A stretch of DNA of 64,000 nt, taken from assembly GCA_011087645.1 (NCBI GenBank), contig JAALLF010000007.1, positions 62,001 to 126,000 of the forward strand, read 5' to 3'. Position numbers and translations under genes: made by a program. Source of the stretch: Alphaproteobacteria bacterium (lineage in GTDB: Bacteria; Pseudomonadota; Alphaproteobacteria; UBA6615). Shown piece by piece: positions 1-9,109 of this stretch (position 1 is its first letter; every line of letters starts with the position of its first letter). Below the pieces are notes generated by a model. The model worked only from the letters and a program-made list of their open reading frames with translations. It was not told the DNA's origin and made no database searches.

Positions 1-1472
1 CCCGAATTATTCATCACCACATAGACCGGCGCGGCCCCGTACTGCACCGCCGTGAGCAGCACATGCATCTGCATGGCGAAACCGCCATCGCCGCACACGC
101 CGATCGCCGGACGGTCCGGGTCGATAATCTTGGCGGCCAGGGTCGCCGGCAGCGACCAACTGACGCCACCCAGACCGCCGGACCCGTAATAATTGTTGGC
201 CCGCTTAGTCCGGAAAAAATGGTTCATCCAATGGCGATTACTGCCGGCGTCGGAACAGATGATGGCCTCATCGGGCACTGCTCTCTGTACTTCCGCGACC
301 ACCCGCTGCGGCGCGATCGGCACGTTTTGCGAGGCCCGCATGGGATCGGCGAAAAAATTTCGCGCCGCCTTCATTTCAGCAAATCCCTTGCGCCGCACGG
401 CGACAGCGACATCATCAACTCGACCGACCAAACGCTCGCGCAACAAGCCGAGAGTCAGATCGGCGTCGCCAACCAGCGCCACTTCCGCAGGCATCGACCA
501 TGAGGCGTTGCGCGGCTCCACATCGACCTGGACGATGCGCTGGCGGTTCGGGTCGAGCAGCTTGGGGTGCTCGAAGCAGGTCTCCTGCGGCTTCAACCGG
601 CAGCCGACCACCAGCACCGTATCGGCCATGCCCAGCGTATCGTTGGCCATGGGCAGACCGGTATAGCCGATCGATCCGGCGGCCATCGCGTGGGTCTCGG
701 CGATGGCGCTCTTGCCCAGAATGCTGGTGACCACCGGCGCGCCGAGCAGTTCGGCCATCGCCCGCAACTCATCGAACGCGCCGGAAATGCGCACCCCATT
801 GCCGGCAATGATGACTGGGCGCTCGGCGGCCAACAGAATCTCCGCCACCGCGTCGAGCGCGCCTTCCGGCGGACGGATCTTCTCCGCATTGAGTAAGCGC
901 TTGGTGTCGTGGATTTCCGGCAAACCGTTCTCCGCGACCGTTTCGCGCAGAGTATTGGCGCGGAACAAGCAGGCTGTCGGGCCGGGCCGACCGGTGGTCG
1001 CGTGCTTCAGCGCCAATTGCACGCCGAGCACCGCTTCGCGGGGATAGTGCGCGACCGTGGTGTATTTGGTCGTGCTCCGGAACATATTCGCCAGATCGAA
1101 CGAACCATACTGACCGGCGCCGGACTGGATCGGCCCGTGCATGACAAAGCCGTCAGCGTCCGACAATTCGGTCAGCACCACCATCGGCGAGCTCGCCAGG
1201 AACGCCTCGATGACGCCGAACATGCCGGTCGAGCCGGCGAAACCGCCCTGCCCGGCGAATACGCCTGGCTTGCCGGTCAGCTTGCCGTACATATCGGCCA
1301 TGCACGAGGCGGTCTGCTCGTCGCGCGACACGATGGTTCGGATCTCGCTCTCGCGGCCGTACAGGGCCTTGTAGATTTCCATGGTCGCGCCGCCGGGCAG
1401 GCCGAACATATGGCCGATCTCCGCCTCGACCAGACAGTCGACGATGCGTTCCGCGGCGAGTTTGTCGCTCAT
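1..1472 (-). CDS. TPP-dependent enzyme, acetolactate synthase / benzoylformate decarboxylase-like (partial, C-terminus off the window)
   Basis: The gene starts at ATG 1470-1472 and reads leftward off the window, so about 490 residues are visible and the last part of the TPP-binding domain is missing. The N-terminal domain contains the LPGGATMEIYKALYG segment and the SRDEQTAS motif with the glutamate expected to activate the thiazolium ring. Near the left edge GDGGFAMQMH and a following MNNSG form the GDG...NN motif that binds Mg-TPP. The family cleaves or joins C-C bonds next to a keto group, so the likely substrate is a 2-keto acid or acyl donor, but it cannot be named from sequence. It is cytoplasmic. 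A second TPP enzyme of the same broad class lies at 37480-39177. The gene is followed upstream by a family A repeat and an orphan TRAP binding protein. Confidence 0.85.
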   Translation of the reverse strand, partial: MSDKLAAERIVDCLVEAEIGHMFGLPGGATMEIYKALYGRESEIRTIVSRDEQTASCMADMYGKLTGKPGVFAGQGGFAGSTGMFGVIEAFLASSPMVVLTELSDADGFVMHGPIQSGAGQYGSFDLANMFRSTTKYTTVAHYPREAVLGVQLALKHATTGRPGPTACLFRANTLRETVAENGLPEIHDTKRLLNAEKIRPPEGALDAVAEILLAAERPVIIAGNGVRISGAFDELRAMAELLGAPVVTSILGKSAIAETHAMAAGSIGYTGLPMANDTLGMADTVLVVGCRLKPQETCFEHPKLLDPNRQRIVQVDVEPRNASWSMPAEVALVGDADLTLGLLRERLVGRVDDVAVAVRRKGFAEMKAARNFFADPMRASQNVPIAPQRVVAEVQRAVPDEAIICSDAGSNRHWMNHFFRTKRANNYYGSGGLGGVSWSLPATLAAKIIDPDRPAIGVCGDGGFAMQMHVLLTAVQYGAAPVYVVMNNS

Positions 1473-1520
1473 TATTTTTCTCCCCAAGCACATGTTGGAT
1501 TTAACGATAGCCATGATTTT

Positions 1521-1610
1521 ACCTCATCCTGAGGAGCCCTTTCGCCTCACCCTTCGAGACGGGCCTAGGGGCCCTCCTCAGGATGAGGCGAAAGGGCGTC
1601 TCGAAGGGTG
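1521..1610. repeat. Family A palindromic repeat (two inverted units)
   Basis: The segment contains CCTCATCCTGAGGAG and, inverted, CTCCTCAGGATGAGG, together with CTTCGAGACG and CGTCTCGAAG arms, so the whole region can fold into a long hairpin. Similar copies occur near 7.7, 9.1, 10.6, 20.2, 37.4, 40.6 and 52.4 kb. It lies between two minus-strand genes and might attenuate transcription of the downstream TPP enzyme. That role is inferred. Confidence 0.9.
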
Positions 1611-1658
1611 AAAGCAGTGCCATCAAGCTCCGCCTCATTAGTTCCGGACCTGCGCCGG

Positions 1659-2576
1659 CTACAGCATCTCGAACATGGCGTCGCCGAAGATGCCGCGCGC
1701 TTCCTCGTGCAAGGGCGCCACTTTGGCGACAAAAGCGGCGTGTTCTTCTGCTGTCAGCTCGACGATCTCGCAGCCTTCGGCCTCGATCACCTGACGCGAC
1801 ACGTTCTCCTCCTCGACCGCCAGACCGCGCTGATAGGCCACCGCCTCGGGAATGATCGCCGCCATGGCGGTGCGCAGATCGTCCGGCCAACCGTCGACCG
1901 CGTCCCGGTTCGCCCAGACCCCGCGCGACAGGTAAAAGTGGCTGCTGAGCGTGTGATAGGGGTGATATTTGTGGACGCCATAGGTCGCGGTATTGGCCAG
2001 CGGGTTTTCCTGGGCGTCCAGGGTGCCGGCGACCACCATCTCAATCGCCTCGGTCAAATCCATCTGCATGGGTTCGGCGCCGAACAGCTTGAAGGTGCGT
2101 TCGTGAATGTCGCTGGGCAGCATACGGATCTTCATGCCGGCGATATCTTCCGGCAGATGGATCGGCCGCAGCCGGTTCGAGATATGGCGAAACCCGTTCT
2201 CGAAAAACCCCAGCACGCGGAAATTATACTGATCCTCGACGCAGCCGATCAGGTGCTGGCCCAGCGCGCCGTCGAAAGCGGCGCGGGCAGCGTCCAAATC
2301 GGGAAATAAAAACGGCAGATCGACGAAGCCCAGCTCCGGCACCCGGTGGGTCAGATAACTGGTCGACTGGTAGGACATTGTCAAAATGCCGCATTCGGTG
2401 AGCCACATGATCTCGTCGGCGCGATAGCCGAAGTCCATGATATTCCATATATATTTGACATCGACCCGGTCGCCGAACTGAGCTTCCAGGCGGTCGCCGA
2501 TAAATTTTAGCGCCCGGCTGTGAGTGGTCGTCGGCGGGCCGTAGCCGCCCATCCTGATCTGTATCGCCTCACTCAT
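1659..2576 (-). CDS. TRAP-type (DctP-like) substrate-binding protein without a signal peptide
   Basis: The 305-residue protein has the DctP pattern of TRAP transporter binding proteins: an N-terminal lobe with ALKFIGDRLE and an ITM-like segment (GILTMSYQSTSYLTHRVPEL), a central FLFPDLDAARAAFDG stretch, and a second lobe with MKIRMLPSDIHERTFKLFGA and EMVVAGTLDAQENPLANT. These solute receptors normally deliver carboxylates to a DctQM permease. I place the start at 2576 because a GGGGGAG ribosome site sits just upstream. From this start there is no signal peptide, and a longer start at 2606 does not create one. No DctQ or DctM gene is in the window. It may be a cytoplasmic sensor-like or enzyme-coupled relative, or the signal may have been lost. 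Confidence 0.8.
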   Translation of the reverse strand: MSEAIQIRMGGYGPPTTTHSRALKFIGDRLEAQFGDRVDVKYIWNIMDFGYRADEIMWLTECGILTMSYQSTSYLTHRVPELGFVDLPFLFPDLDAARAAFDGALGQHLIGCVEDQYNFRVLGFFENGFRHISNRLRPIHLPEDIAGMKIRMLPSDIHERTFKLFGAEPMQMDLTEAIEMVVAGTLDAQENPLANTATYGVHKYHPYHTLSSHFYLSRGVWANRDAVDGWPDDLRTAMAAIIPEAVAYQRGLAVEEENVSRQVIEAEGCEIVELTAEEHAAFVAKVAPLHEEARGIFGDAMFEML

Positions 2577-2664
2577 TCTCGAACTCCCCCTGTACGCTAC
2601 AATCACCGATGACCACTATGATAAGCTAGTCGTTGGCGTGGTCATACGGCGGGAGAGGCACGAA

Positions 2665-3741
2665 ATGCAAAGAGAACATTTGGGCGTGGCGGTGATCGGC
2701 TGCGGGCGCATCGGCACCTTGCGGGCCAGCCTGGCGGCGCGCTATCCGGGAGTGAACTTCCTCGCCGTGTCCGACGCCGAACAGCACCGCGCCGACATTC
2801 TGGCGCAACGCACCGGCGCCGATCTCAGCACCGACGACAATCTGGCGGCGATCAATCACCCGCAGGTCAACACCGTCATCGTCTCGACCCCCGAACACGA
2901 CCACCGCGAGGCCATCACCCAGGCGCTCGAGGCGGGCAAGCCGGTGCTCATCGAAAAACCCATCGCGCTGTCCCTGGAAGATGCCGACGCCATCATCGAA
3001 GTGGCGAACAGCACCGGCACCGAATTCCGGGTCGGCTATTCGCGCCGCCACGAGAGGCGCTGGATGCTGGCCAAGGAACAATTGCTGCAGGGCCGCCTCG
3101 GCGAAGTGCTCGGCATCCAGTCGCGGGTCTACAACACCCGCGCCCAGATGCTGCAAATCCTCGAACGCTCGCCCACCGCGACCCCGGTGCTCGACGTGCT
3201 GACCTACTATGTCGATATGGCGTGCTGGTATCTCGACGGCATCCGCCCGGTCGAGGTGGTCGCGCGCTCCCACGCCAAAGTGTTCGCCGGCATGGGCTAC
3301 GACGCCGACGATGTGACCTGGGCGATCATCACGTTTGAAAACGGCGCCGTGGTCAATCTCGGCATCTGTTACGCGCTGCCGGCGAAATATCCCAGCGTCG
3401 GGCAAAGTTCGCGTTTTGAAATTCTCGGCGACGAAGGGGTCATCCTGCTCGACGCCGACAATAAAGACAGTCTGCTCTACACCGACAACGGCGCGCCCCA
3501 CACCTATGTGCCCGACCACAATATCAATCTGATGTTCATGCAAACCACCTCGGCCGCCGACTTCGCCGTCGGCGATTTCTGGGGCGCGTTGGCCAACGAA
3601 TCGCGCTCCTGGTTCGACCATTTGATGACCGGGCAAGACATACCCCATGCTACCCCGACCGAAGCCCGCCGGACCCTAGAGGTAACGCTGGCCATCGAAG
3701 AAGCGGCCAGGTCCGGCCAACCTGTGACTTTGTCGGCATAG
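2665..3741 (+). CDS. Gfo/Idh/MocA family NAD(P)-dependent oxidoreductase (inositol 2-dehydrogenase-like)
   Basis: The 358-residue protein begins with a Rossmann motif (VAVIGCGRIG) and carries the family's EKP signature in KPVLIEKPIALSLEDADA, followed by the substrate-binding half with FRVGYSRRHERRW. Relatives oxidise or reduce a hydroxyl of sugars, inositols or similar polyols with NAD(H) or NADP(H); the substrate here is unknown. I chose ATG 2665 because GGGAGAGG lies eight bases upstream; the longer reading from 2638 has no such site. The stop is three bases before the GMC oxidoreductase gene, so the two are probably one operon acting on the same or successive intermediates. A second member of the family is at 6634. 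Confidence 0.9.
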   Translation: MQREHLGVAVIGCGRIGTLRASLAARYPGVNFLAVSDAEQHRADILAQRTGADLSTDDNLAAINHPQVNTVIVSTPEHDHREAITQALEAGKPVLIEKPIALSLEDADAIIEVANSTGTEFRVGYSRRHERRWMLAKEQLLQGRLGEVLGIQSRVYNTRAQMLQILERSPTATPVLDVLTYYVDMACWYLDGIRPVEVVARSHAKVFAGMGYDADDVTWAIITFENGAVVNLGICYALPAKYPSVGQSSRFEILGDEGVILLDADNKDSLLYTDNGAPHTYVPDHNINLMFMQTTSAADFAVGDFWGALANESRSWFDHLMTGQDIPHATPTEARRTLEVTLAIEEAARSGQPVTLSA

Positions 3742-3744
3742 TAA

Positions 3745-5346
3745 ATGGAACCCTACGACTACATCATCGTCGGCGCGGGCAGCGCCGGGTGCGTGCTGGC
3801 CAATCGCCTCACCGAAAACGGCCGCCACCGGGTGCTGCTGCTCGAGGCCGGCGGCGCCGACCGCAGCCCATGGATCCATATCCCGCTGGGTTATGGCAAG
3901 CATTTCACTAATCCAAAGGTGAACTGGCTGTATTCCAATGAACCCGATGCGGCGGTGGCCAATCGCCGCATCCCGCAGCCGCGCGGCAAGGTGCTCGGCG
4001 GCTCCAGCTCGATCAACGGGCTGGTCTATATCCGCGGCCAGCGCGAGGATTACGACCATTGGCGCCAGCTCGGCAATGAGGGTTGGAGCTTCGACGATGT
4101 GCTGCCCTATTTCCGCAAATCCGAAGATCAGGAGCGCGGCGCCGACGAGTATCACGGCGCCGGCGGCCCGCTGGGCGTCTCCGACCGAAAAACGCCGCAC
4201 GAATTGTGCGACGCGTTTATCGAGTCCGCCGCGGCGCTTGGCTATCCCCGCACCGACGACTTCAACGGGCCCAACCATGAGGGCTTCGGTTACCTGCAGC
4301 TCACGTCGCGCAACGGCCGGCGATCGAGCACCGCCGTTGCCTTCCTGCGGCCGGCGCGTAAACGCAAAAACCTACATGTGGTTACCAATGCCCACGCGAC
4401 GCGAATCCTATTCGATGGCCGCCGCGCCACCGGCGTCGAATATGTCCAAAACGGCAAGACGGTTACGGCGCGGGCCAGCGGCGAAGTGATCCTGTCCGGC
4501 GGCGCGATCAATTCACCGCAGCTACTGCAGCTTTCGGGTGTCGGCCCGGCGCAACATTTGCGCCAGCACGGCATCGACGTTGTCGCCGACCATCCCGGCG
4601 TCGGCGATAATCTGCAGGATCATTTCAACATTCGCTTAGTCTATCGCTGCCGCAAACCGCTGACGCTGAACGATGCGCTCAACAATCCGCTGCGCGGCGC
4701 GCTGGAACTGGCGCGCTATGCGTTCCGGCGCGACGGCTATCTCGCCATGGGCGCCTCGGTCGCCGCGGGGTTTCTGCGCACCGACCCGGCGGTCGCCACG
4801 CCGGATATTCAAGCCAGCATCACCTTGTTCAGCGCCGACAAAATCGGCGAGAAGCTGCACCCGTTTTCAGGCTTTTCCTCTATCGTGCGCCTGCTACGCC
4901 CGGAGAGCCGCGGCACCGTCATGATCAAATCCGCCGACCCGTTCGAGCCGCCGGCGATCCAGCCGAATTTCCTGCACCGGCCGCGCGACGGCGAGACCTT
5001 GGTCAAAGGCTGTCAGTTGATGCGCCAGATCATGAATACAGAGCCCTTGGCCGACTATGTCGAGAGCGAATACGCGCCCGGCCCGAACGTCGCCAGCGAT
5101 GCCGACATGCTCGAATTTCTGCGCAATAGTGGCGCGACCAGTTTCCACCCGGTCAGCACCTGCCGCATGGGCGCCGACGAGGCCGCGGTGGTCGACGCGC
5201 GCTTAGCCGTGCGCGGCATCGACGGGCTGCGCGTGGTCGACGCCTCGATCATGCCGGCCATCGTGTCGGGCAACACCAACGCGCCGACCATCATGATCGC
5301 GGAAAAAGCCGCCGACATGATTTTGGCAGACGCGGCGCTGGGGTAG
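3745..5346 (+). CDS. GMC family FAD-dependent oxidoreductase (choline/alcohol dehydrogenase-like)
   Basis: The 533-residue protein has the GMC layout: an N-terminal FAD dinucleotide fold (YDYIIVGAGSAGCVLANRL), a conserved RGKVLGGSSSINGLVYIRG segment, an ILSGGAINSPQLLQLSGVGP signature, and the C-terminal active-site region with TSFHPVSTCRMG (base His) and SGNTNAPTIMIAEKAADMI (partner Asn). Family members oxidise primary or secondary alcohols to aldehydes or ketones and pass electrons to oxygen or quinone. The length is normal for a BetA-like enzyme, but choline is only one possible substrate. It starts three bases after the Gfo/Idh gene and is likely cotranscribed. A close paralog is at 48744-50351. 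Confidence 0.9.
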   Translation: MEPYDYIIVGAGSAGCVLANRLTENGRHRVLLLEAGGADRSPWIHIPLGYGKHFTNPKVNWLYSNEPDAAVANRRIPQPRGKVLGGSSSINGLVYIRGQREDYDHWRQLGNEGWSFDDVLPYFRKSEDQERGADEYHGAGGPLGVSDRKTPHELCDAFIESAAALGYPRTDDFNGPNHEGFGYLQLTSRNGRRSSTAVAFLRPARKRKNLHVVTNAHATRILFDGRRATGVEYVQNGKTVTARASGEVILSGGAINSPQLLQLSGVGPAQHLRQHGIDVVADHPGVGDNLQDHFNIRLVYRCRKPLTLNDALNNPLRGALELARYAFRRDGYLAMGASVAAGFLRTDPAVATPDIQASITLFSADKIGEKLHPFSGFSSIVRLLRPESRGTVMIKSADPFEPPAIQPNFLHRPRDGETLVKGCQLMRQIMNTEPLADYVESEYAPGPNVASDADMLEFLRNSGATSFHPVSTCRMGADEAAVVDARLAVRGIDGLRVVDASIMPAIVSGNTNAPTIMIAEKAADMILADAALG

Positions 5347-5387
5347 ACTGCAAGCTTAGCATCCCAACCTATGGTGGGCGACTTCCG

Positions 5388-6035
5388 ATGTCGTGGTTCG
5401 TTGACAAAATTAATGCCGTGAAACTCACTTGGCAGCGCTTCGAGCGATGGGAACGCGTTTATTTGTTGCGAGAACCGGAATGGCGGATCCCGGTCGACGG
5501 AACGGTTGAAGAATTTCAAAATCGGTTTGGAGATCGCGTAACTGTCGTCTCGAAGGAGGAATTCTTTAAGCGCTATAGAAAACGAAAGACGGTCGAAATT
5601 CTTGGATTCTGCCATGGAGACGAGTTCGCGCTAAAGCTGCCGAATTCGCCAAAACGATTGGTCCATTACCTCCATGGCGTCTTCGTGAAAGGGGGAGATT
5701 TCGACTATGTTTATGCGCAATACCGGCTCTTGCATAACAAGAGTCGGAGATACCTGGGAAACATTCACTTTTTTCTATTCGGCGTTATTTTTTTCCTGCT
5801 TGGCGCGGTTTCAGCCTTCGTTATTGAATGGACAACTGACGCACCAGCAATCGGGTGGTTACTGCTTGCCCTACTCTTTCTTGGTCCTTACTTCTTAGCG
5901 ATGACAATTTTGGTGATTTCCGTTGATTTGTTGACCTTAATGTTCGCTAACCGTCGCAATCGGCACGCCCGCGAAGGAACATACCAGCTCTTAGAGGAAA
6001 TCTGCGGCAAGCCCACCGGAGCTCCCACCGAATGA
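5388..6035 (+). CDS. Hypothetical membrane protein with two predicted C-terminal helices
   Basis: I do not recognise this 215-residue protein. The first 125 residues are polar and charged (for example KRYRKRKTVEILGFCHGDEF), followed by two hydrophobic helices near residues 127-150 and 155-185 (IHFFLFGVIFFLLGAVSAFV and WLLLALLFLGPYFLAMTILV) and a short basic tail. This suggests an inner-membrane protein with a large cytoplasmic head. The coding sequence is visibly more AT-rich and uses more A/T-ending codons than its neighbours, which hints at recent acquisition. Its stop overlaps the next gene by four bases (ATGA), so the two are translationally coupled. Confidence 0.65.
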   Translation: MSWFVDKINAVKLTWQRFERWERVYLLREPEWRIPVDGTVEEFQNRFGDRVTVVSKEEFFKRYRKRKTVEILGFCHGDEFALKLPNSPKRLVHYLHGVFVKGGDFDYVYAQYRLLHNKSRRYLGNIHFFLFGVIFFLLGAVSAFVIEWTTDAPAIGWLLLALLFLGPYFLAMTILVISVDLLTLMFANRRNRHAREGTYQLLEEICGKPTGAPTE

Positions 6036-6613
6036 CTCTCGACCTCAACGACGATTCGCGCTGGCGGCGGTTGCATGACGCTAGCTGGACCTGCCCCTGT
6101 TGCGGCGAGAGCCATGGCGGGCTGTTCGATATCGCCATGGAGCGGCCGGGCAGTTGCGACGCCGATCAACCGCTGCAGCCCAATTCTGCCTTAGACGGCT
6201 CGGACAATATTCTGACCGGCGACTTTTGCGTCGTCGATGGCGAGCATTACTTTGCCCGCTGCGTCTTGCAGCTGCCGGTGGTCGGCGCGCCGGAGACCTA
6301 TTTCGGCTGGGGCGCCTGGTCGTCGCTGTCCAAGGCCAACTTCGATATTTACGTCGATACGTTCGACCAAGGCGCGCAAAGCGATCTGGGGGCCTGGTTC
6401 GGCTGGTTCTCCAACACCCTGCCCGGCTACCCCGATACGTTTAGCCTAAAGTGCCAAGTCTACCCGCAAGACAACGGCCAACGCCCGCTCATTGAACTCG
6501 AGCCGACCGATCATCCGCTCTCGCAAGAGCAGCAGCACGGCATCACGCTGGATCGCATCCTTGAGCTCTACGCTCTCACCGGCCACGATATGCGCGACGC
6601 GCTGTCGGCATAA
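6032..6613 (+). CDS. DUF2199 family protein
   Basis: The 193-residue protein begins with a zinc-ribbon-like knuckle, WTCPCCGESHGGLF, at residues 14-27 and continues with GEHYFARCVLQLPVVGAPE and YFGWGAWSSLSKANFDIYV, which match the DUF2199 family as I know it. The function of the family is not established. The gene overlaps the preceding membrane protein by ATGA, an arrangement suggesting coordinated expression, but no shared role can be derived from sequence. It lacks a signal peptide and is probably cytoplasmic. Confidence 0.75.
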   Translation: MTLDLNDDSRWRRLHDASWTCPCCGESHGGLFDIAMERPGSCDADQPLQPNSALDGSDNILTGDFCVVDGEHYFARCVLQLPVVGAPETYFGWGAWSSLSKANFDIYVDTFDQGAQSDLGAWFGWFSNTLPGYPDTFSLKCQVYPQDNGQRPLIELEPTDHPLSQEQQHGITLDRILELYALTGHDMRDALSA

Positions 6614-6633
6614 ACAGTAACCGGGAACCCGCC

Positions 6634-7668
6634 GTGCCTTTCAGACAGATAAACGTCGCCGTCATCGGCGCCGGCTGGGTCGGTGGTATTCGCGCCAATG
6701 CGTGTGCCCGCAGCCCGCTGGTGGACCGGCTGCATATCGCCGAGACCAACCCGGTGCGCGCGGCCGAGATCACCGCCGAAACCGACGCGGCGTCGGTTAC
6801 CGACGATTGGCGGGCTTTCCTCGACGACGACTCAATCGACGCCATCATCATCGCCTCGACCCCGGAATCGCAGCGCTTTCCGATCGTCCGCGCCGTTCTC
6901 GCGGCCGGCAAACATGTGATGATCGAGAAACCCATCGCGCCAACTCCGGCCGAGGCTGACGAGGCGATCGCGCTGGCCGATGCCGGCAACCTCAAATTCA
7001 CCGTCGGCTATACGCGGCGCTTCGATCCCAAATACGCCTATATCAACCAGGCCATCAAGGAAGGCCGGATCGGCGAGCCGGTGACCTGCCTGGTCAGCCG
7101 CAACATCACCCGCGAGATCGGCGCCAAGATCAAAGGCCGCAGCAAGATGTCGCCGGCGGCGATGGGCGGCACCCATTCGATCGATTTCCTGCTGTGGTGC
7201 CTGCAGCCGCGTCTGCCGGTGCGGGTCTATTCGCAGCAGGCGGGCAAGCTTTTCAGCCAAGTCAGCGACACGCCGGACCATCAATGGATCATGGTGACCA
7301 TGGATGACGGCACCACCATCACCGCCGGCTCGGGCTGGGTGCTGCCCCTGGGCTACCCGCAATATTCGCAAAGCTGGATCGAGGTGGTCGGCACCGATGG
7401 CGCGCTCACCGTCGACGACACTCACCGCGAGGTGCGGGTTAACACCACCGAACACGGCATCCGCTACCCCCTATCCTCGATGCCCGGCGAGCAGGTCGAC
7501 CATGTATTCGCCGGCGCCATGGTCGACGAAACCTTGCATTTCCTCGACGCCATCGCCTTCGACCGCCCGGTGCTGGTCACCGCCCGCGAGGCCCGCCTGG
7601 TGATGGACGTGACGATGGCCGCCGACCTGTCAGCCGAGCGCGGCGAAGCGGTGGACTTGCCGCTTTAG
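6634..7668 (+). CDS. Gfo/Idh/MocA family NAD(P)-dependent oxidoreductase
   Basis: The 344-residue protein starts with GTG and opens with a Rossmann fold (NVAVIGAGWVGGIRANAC). HVMIEKPIAPTPAEADEAI holds the EKP signature, and KFTVGYTRRFDPKYAYI begins the substrate-binding domain. The residue that ends the central helix, in GGTHSIDFLLWCLQP, is the histidine usually involved in catalysis. It resembles the enzyme at 2665 in architecture but the two are clearly diverged. Substrates of the family are sugars, inositols or related polyols. The ribosome site is weak, and the gene follows the DUF2199 gene by 20 bases. A family A repeat separates it from the convergent hydrolase gene. Confidence 0.9.
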   Translation: MPFRQINVAVIGAGWVGGIRANACARSPLVDRLHIAETNPVRAAEITAETDAASVTDDWRAFLDDDSIDAIIIASTPESQRFPIVRAVLAAGKHVMIEKPIAPTPAEADEAIALADAGNLKFTVGYTRRFDPKYAYINQAIKEGRIGEPVTCLVSRNITREIGAKIKGRSKMSPAAMGGTHSIDFLLWCLQPRLPVRVYSQQAGKLFSQVSDTPDHQWIMVTMDDGTTITAGSGWVLPLGYPQYSQSWIEVVGTDGALTVDDTHREVRVNTTEHGIRYPLSSMPGEQVDHVFAGAMVDETLHFLDAIAFDRPVLVTAREARLVMDVTMAADLSAERGEAVDLPL

Positions 7669-7708
7669 GTTCCTCTCCCGAGAGGGGCGCGAGTCATAAC
7701 CCAACCAC

Positions 7709-7780
7709 AACACCTCATCCTGAGCCTGTCGAAGGATCGAGGTGTTGTTGGCCTCATACTTCGACAAGCTCAGCATGAGG
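7709..7780. repeat. Family A palindromic repeat between convergent genes
   Basis: CACCTCATCCTGAGCCTGTCGAAGG on one arm faces CTTCGACAAGCTCAGCATGAGG on the other, giving a long imperfect hairpin. It fills the gap between two converging genes, where it could act as a two-way terminator. Near-identical arms recur at 37.4 and 40.6 kb. Confidence 0.88.
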
Positions 7781-7790
7781 AGTTGTTATT

Positions 7791-8999
7791 TTACCCGTGC
7801 GCGTGGTCGGCCAGGGTGGTGCCGTCATCGACATAGACCGTGCGTTCATAACCGCTCGGCCGGCCTTCGTTCAGAGAGGTCAGCAGCCAATCAGCGATGC
7901 CCGGGTAGATCTCCGCCGAGACCTCGCCCATGGGATGGAACACGCCCTCATACAGCCAGAGTTCGCTGGGGCCGGCCAAATTCTCGCGGAAGGTGGCGAT
8001 ATCGGCCGGCGAGCAGAGCTCGTCCATGTCGCCGGCGACCAGTAGATGCGGAACTTTTAGATCTTTAGCCACGTCGGGCAGGTGGTCCATGCGGTCGATG
8101 AAGGCGTCGAACTCGGCCTCGTCGGAATAGCCCGCCATATACATGAAGATGCGTTTGAAATTGGGCTGGGCCTGCTCGAAGATCATATCGAAGGTGCCCA
8201 CATTGGCCATCTGGCCGCACACTGCCTTTATGCGCGGGTCGTGGGCGCCGACCTGCACCCCCCAGCGCGAGCCCATGCTGAAGCCCAAGAGGCCGATGCG
8301 CTCCGGATCGACATCGGGTTGGGTCACCAGCCAGTCGATCACCGCCGACGCGGCCTGTTGGTAGTTACTTTCGGTCTGCCACACCGCGTTGGCGTTGCAC
8401 TCGCCCTGCCCCGGCCCGTCCATCGAACAGATGTTCATGCCACGGATTGTGTAGTCGTTATTGTAGGGGTTGGGCACATCCTCTTTGACCTGGTCCATGC
8501 CGGGCAGAAACAGAATAGTCGGCTTTGGCCCGTCGCCGGGCGCGCGATGCAGAATGCAGTGGGTCTGCTGGCCGGGCGCGAATTCCAGCGATTTTTTCTC
8601 CATGGCGCCGTCGGCATAGTCGATCACCTTGGCGAAACACCGGTACAGCCCGGCGAACCATTCGACCTTTTTGGCATCGCCGTGAACCGGGATTAGGTGC
8701 TGGGCGCGGCCAAAACACAGAGCGGCCCGGTGGTAGAGCTGACGCGCAGTGACCGTGCGGCCGTTATCCTCCGCCGATTGCGCCATGCCCTCAAGCACCG
8801 CCGCCCGCTTGGCCCACGCCTTGGGAAACGACCGCCGGCCGGTGACCCTGCTGTAGACCGCCTGCAAATCCTGCATCTTGTAGCCACGCTCGAGCCGCGC
8901 GCCCATGATGCCGGGATGCAGAACGTCCTCATTGTCCGACAGCATCAGAAAATTGTCGAAAATCCAGCTTTGATCGCCGCGCAATTGTGGTTTGGCCAT
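7791..8999 (-). CDS. Alpha/beta hydrolase, FrsA/DUF1100-like
   Basis: The 402-residue protein has an N-terminal helical cap region and a C-terminal alpha/beta-hydrolase core. The nucleophile elbow GFSMGSRWG, an acid in VAGDMDELCSPAD and a histidine in YEGVFHPMGE make a complete Ser-Asp-His triad in the usual order. Similar large hydrolases cleave esters or C-C bonds of ring-fission products, but the substrate is not predictable here. The start at 8999 is supported by GGGGAGCAACGGCA just upstream; an earlier in-frame start at 9110 adds a low-complexity, unsupported extension. No signal peptide is present. It stands alone, divergent from the FMN oxidase gene and separated from it by a family A repeat. 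Confidence 0.85.
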   Translation of the reverse strand: MAKPQLRGDQSWIFDNFLMLSDNEDVLHPGIMGARLERGYKMQDLQAVYSRVTGRRSFPKAWAKRAAVLEGMAQSAEDNGRTVTARQLYHRAALCFGRAQHLIPVHGDAKKVEWFAGLYRCFAKVIDYADGAMEKKSLEFAPGQQTHCILHRAPGDGPKPTILFLPGMDQVKEDVPNPYNNDYTIRGMNICSMDGPGQGECNANAVWQTESNYQQAASAVIDWLVTQPDVDPERIGLLGFSMGSRWGVQVGAHDPRIKAVCGQMANVGTFDMIFEQAQPNFKRIFMYMAGYSDEAEFDAFIDRMDHLPDVAKDLKVPHLLVAGDMDELCSPADIATFRENLAGPSELWLYEGVFHPMGEVSAEIYPGIADWLLTSLNEGRPSGYERTVYVDDGTTLADHAHG

Positions 9000-9109
9000 T
9001 GCCGTTGCTCCCCGATTATTATTTATTCGCCGCGAACCGGCGGCGTTGCCGGGCGCGATTATAGGAACCCTGTCGCGACGCGCCAAGCAGGGCCGGGGAA
9101 GGTGCACCA

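Noticed and set aside
1521..1610. CRISPR array
   Set aside because: The repeats are inverted palindromes without regular spacers and without cas genes.
2626..3648. 340-residue minus-strand reading frame
   Set aside because: It is antisense to the Gfo/Idh gene at 2665-3741 and has no recognisable motif.
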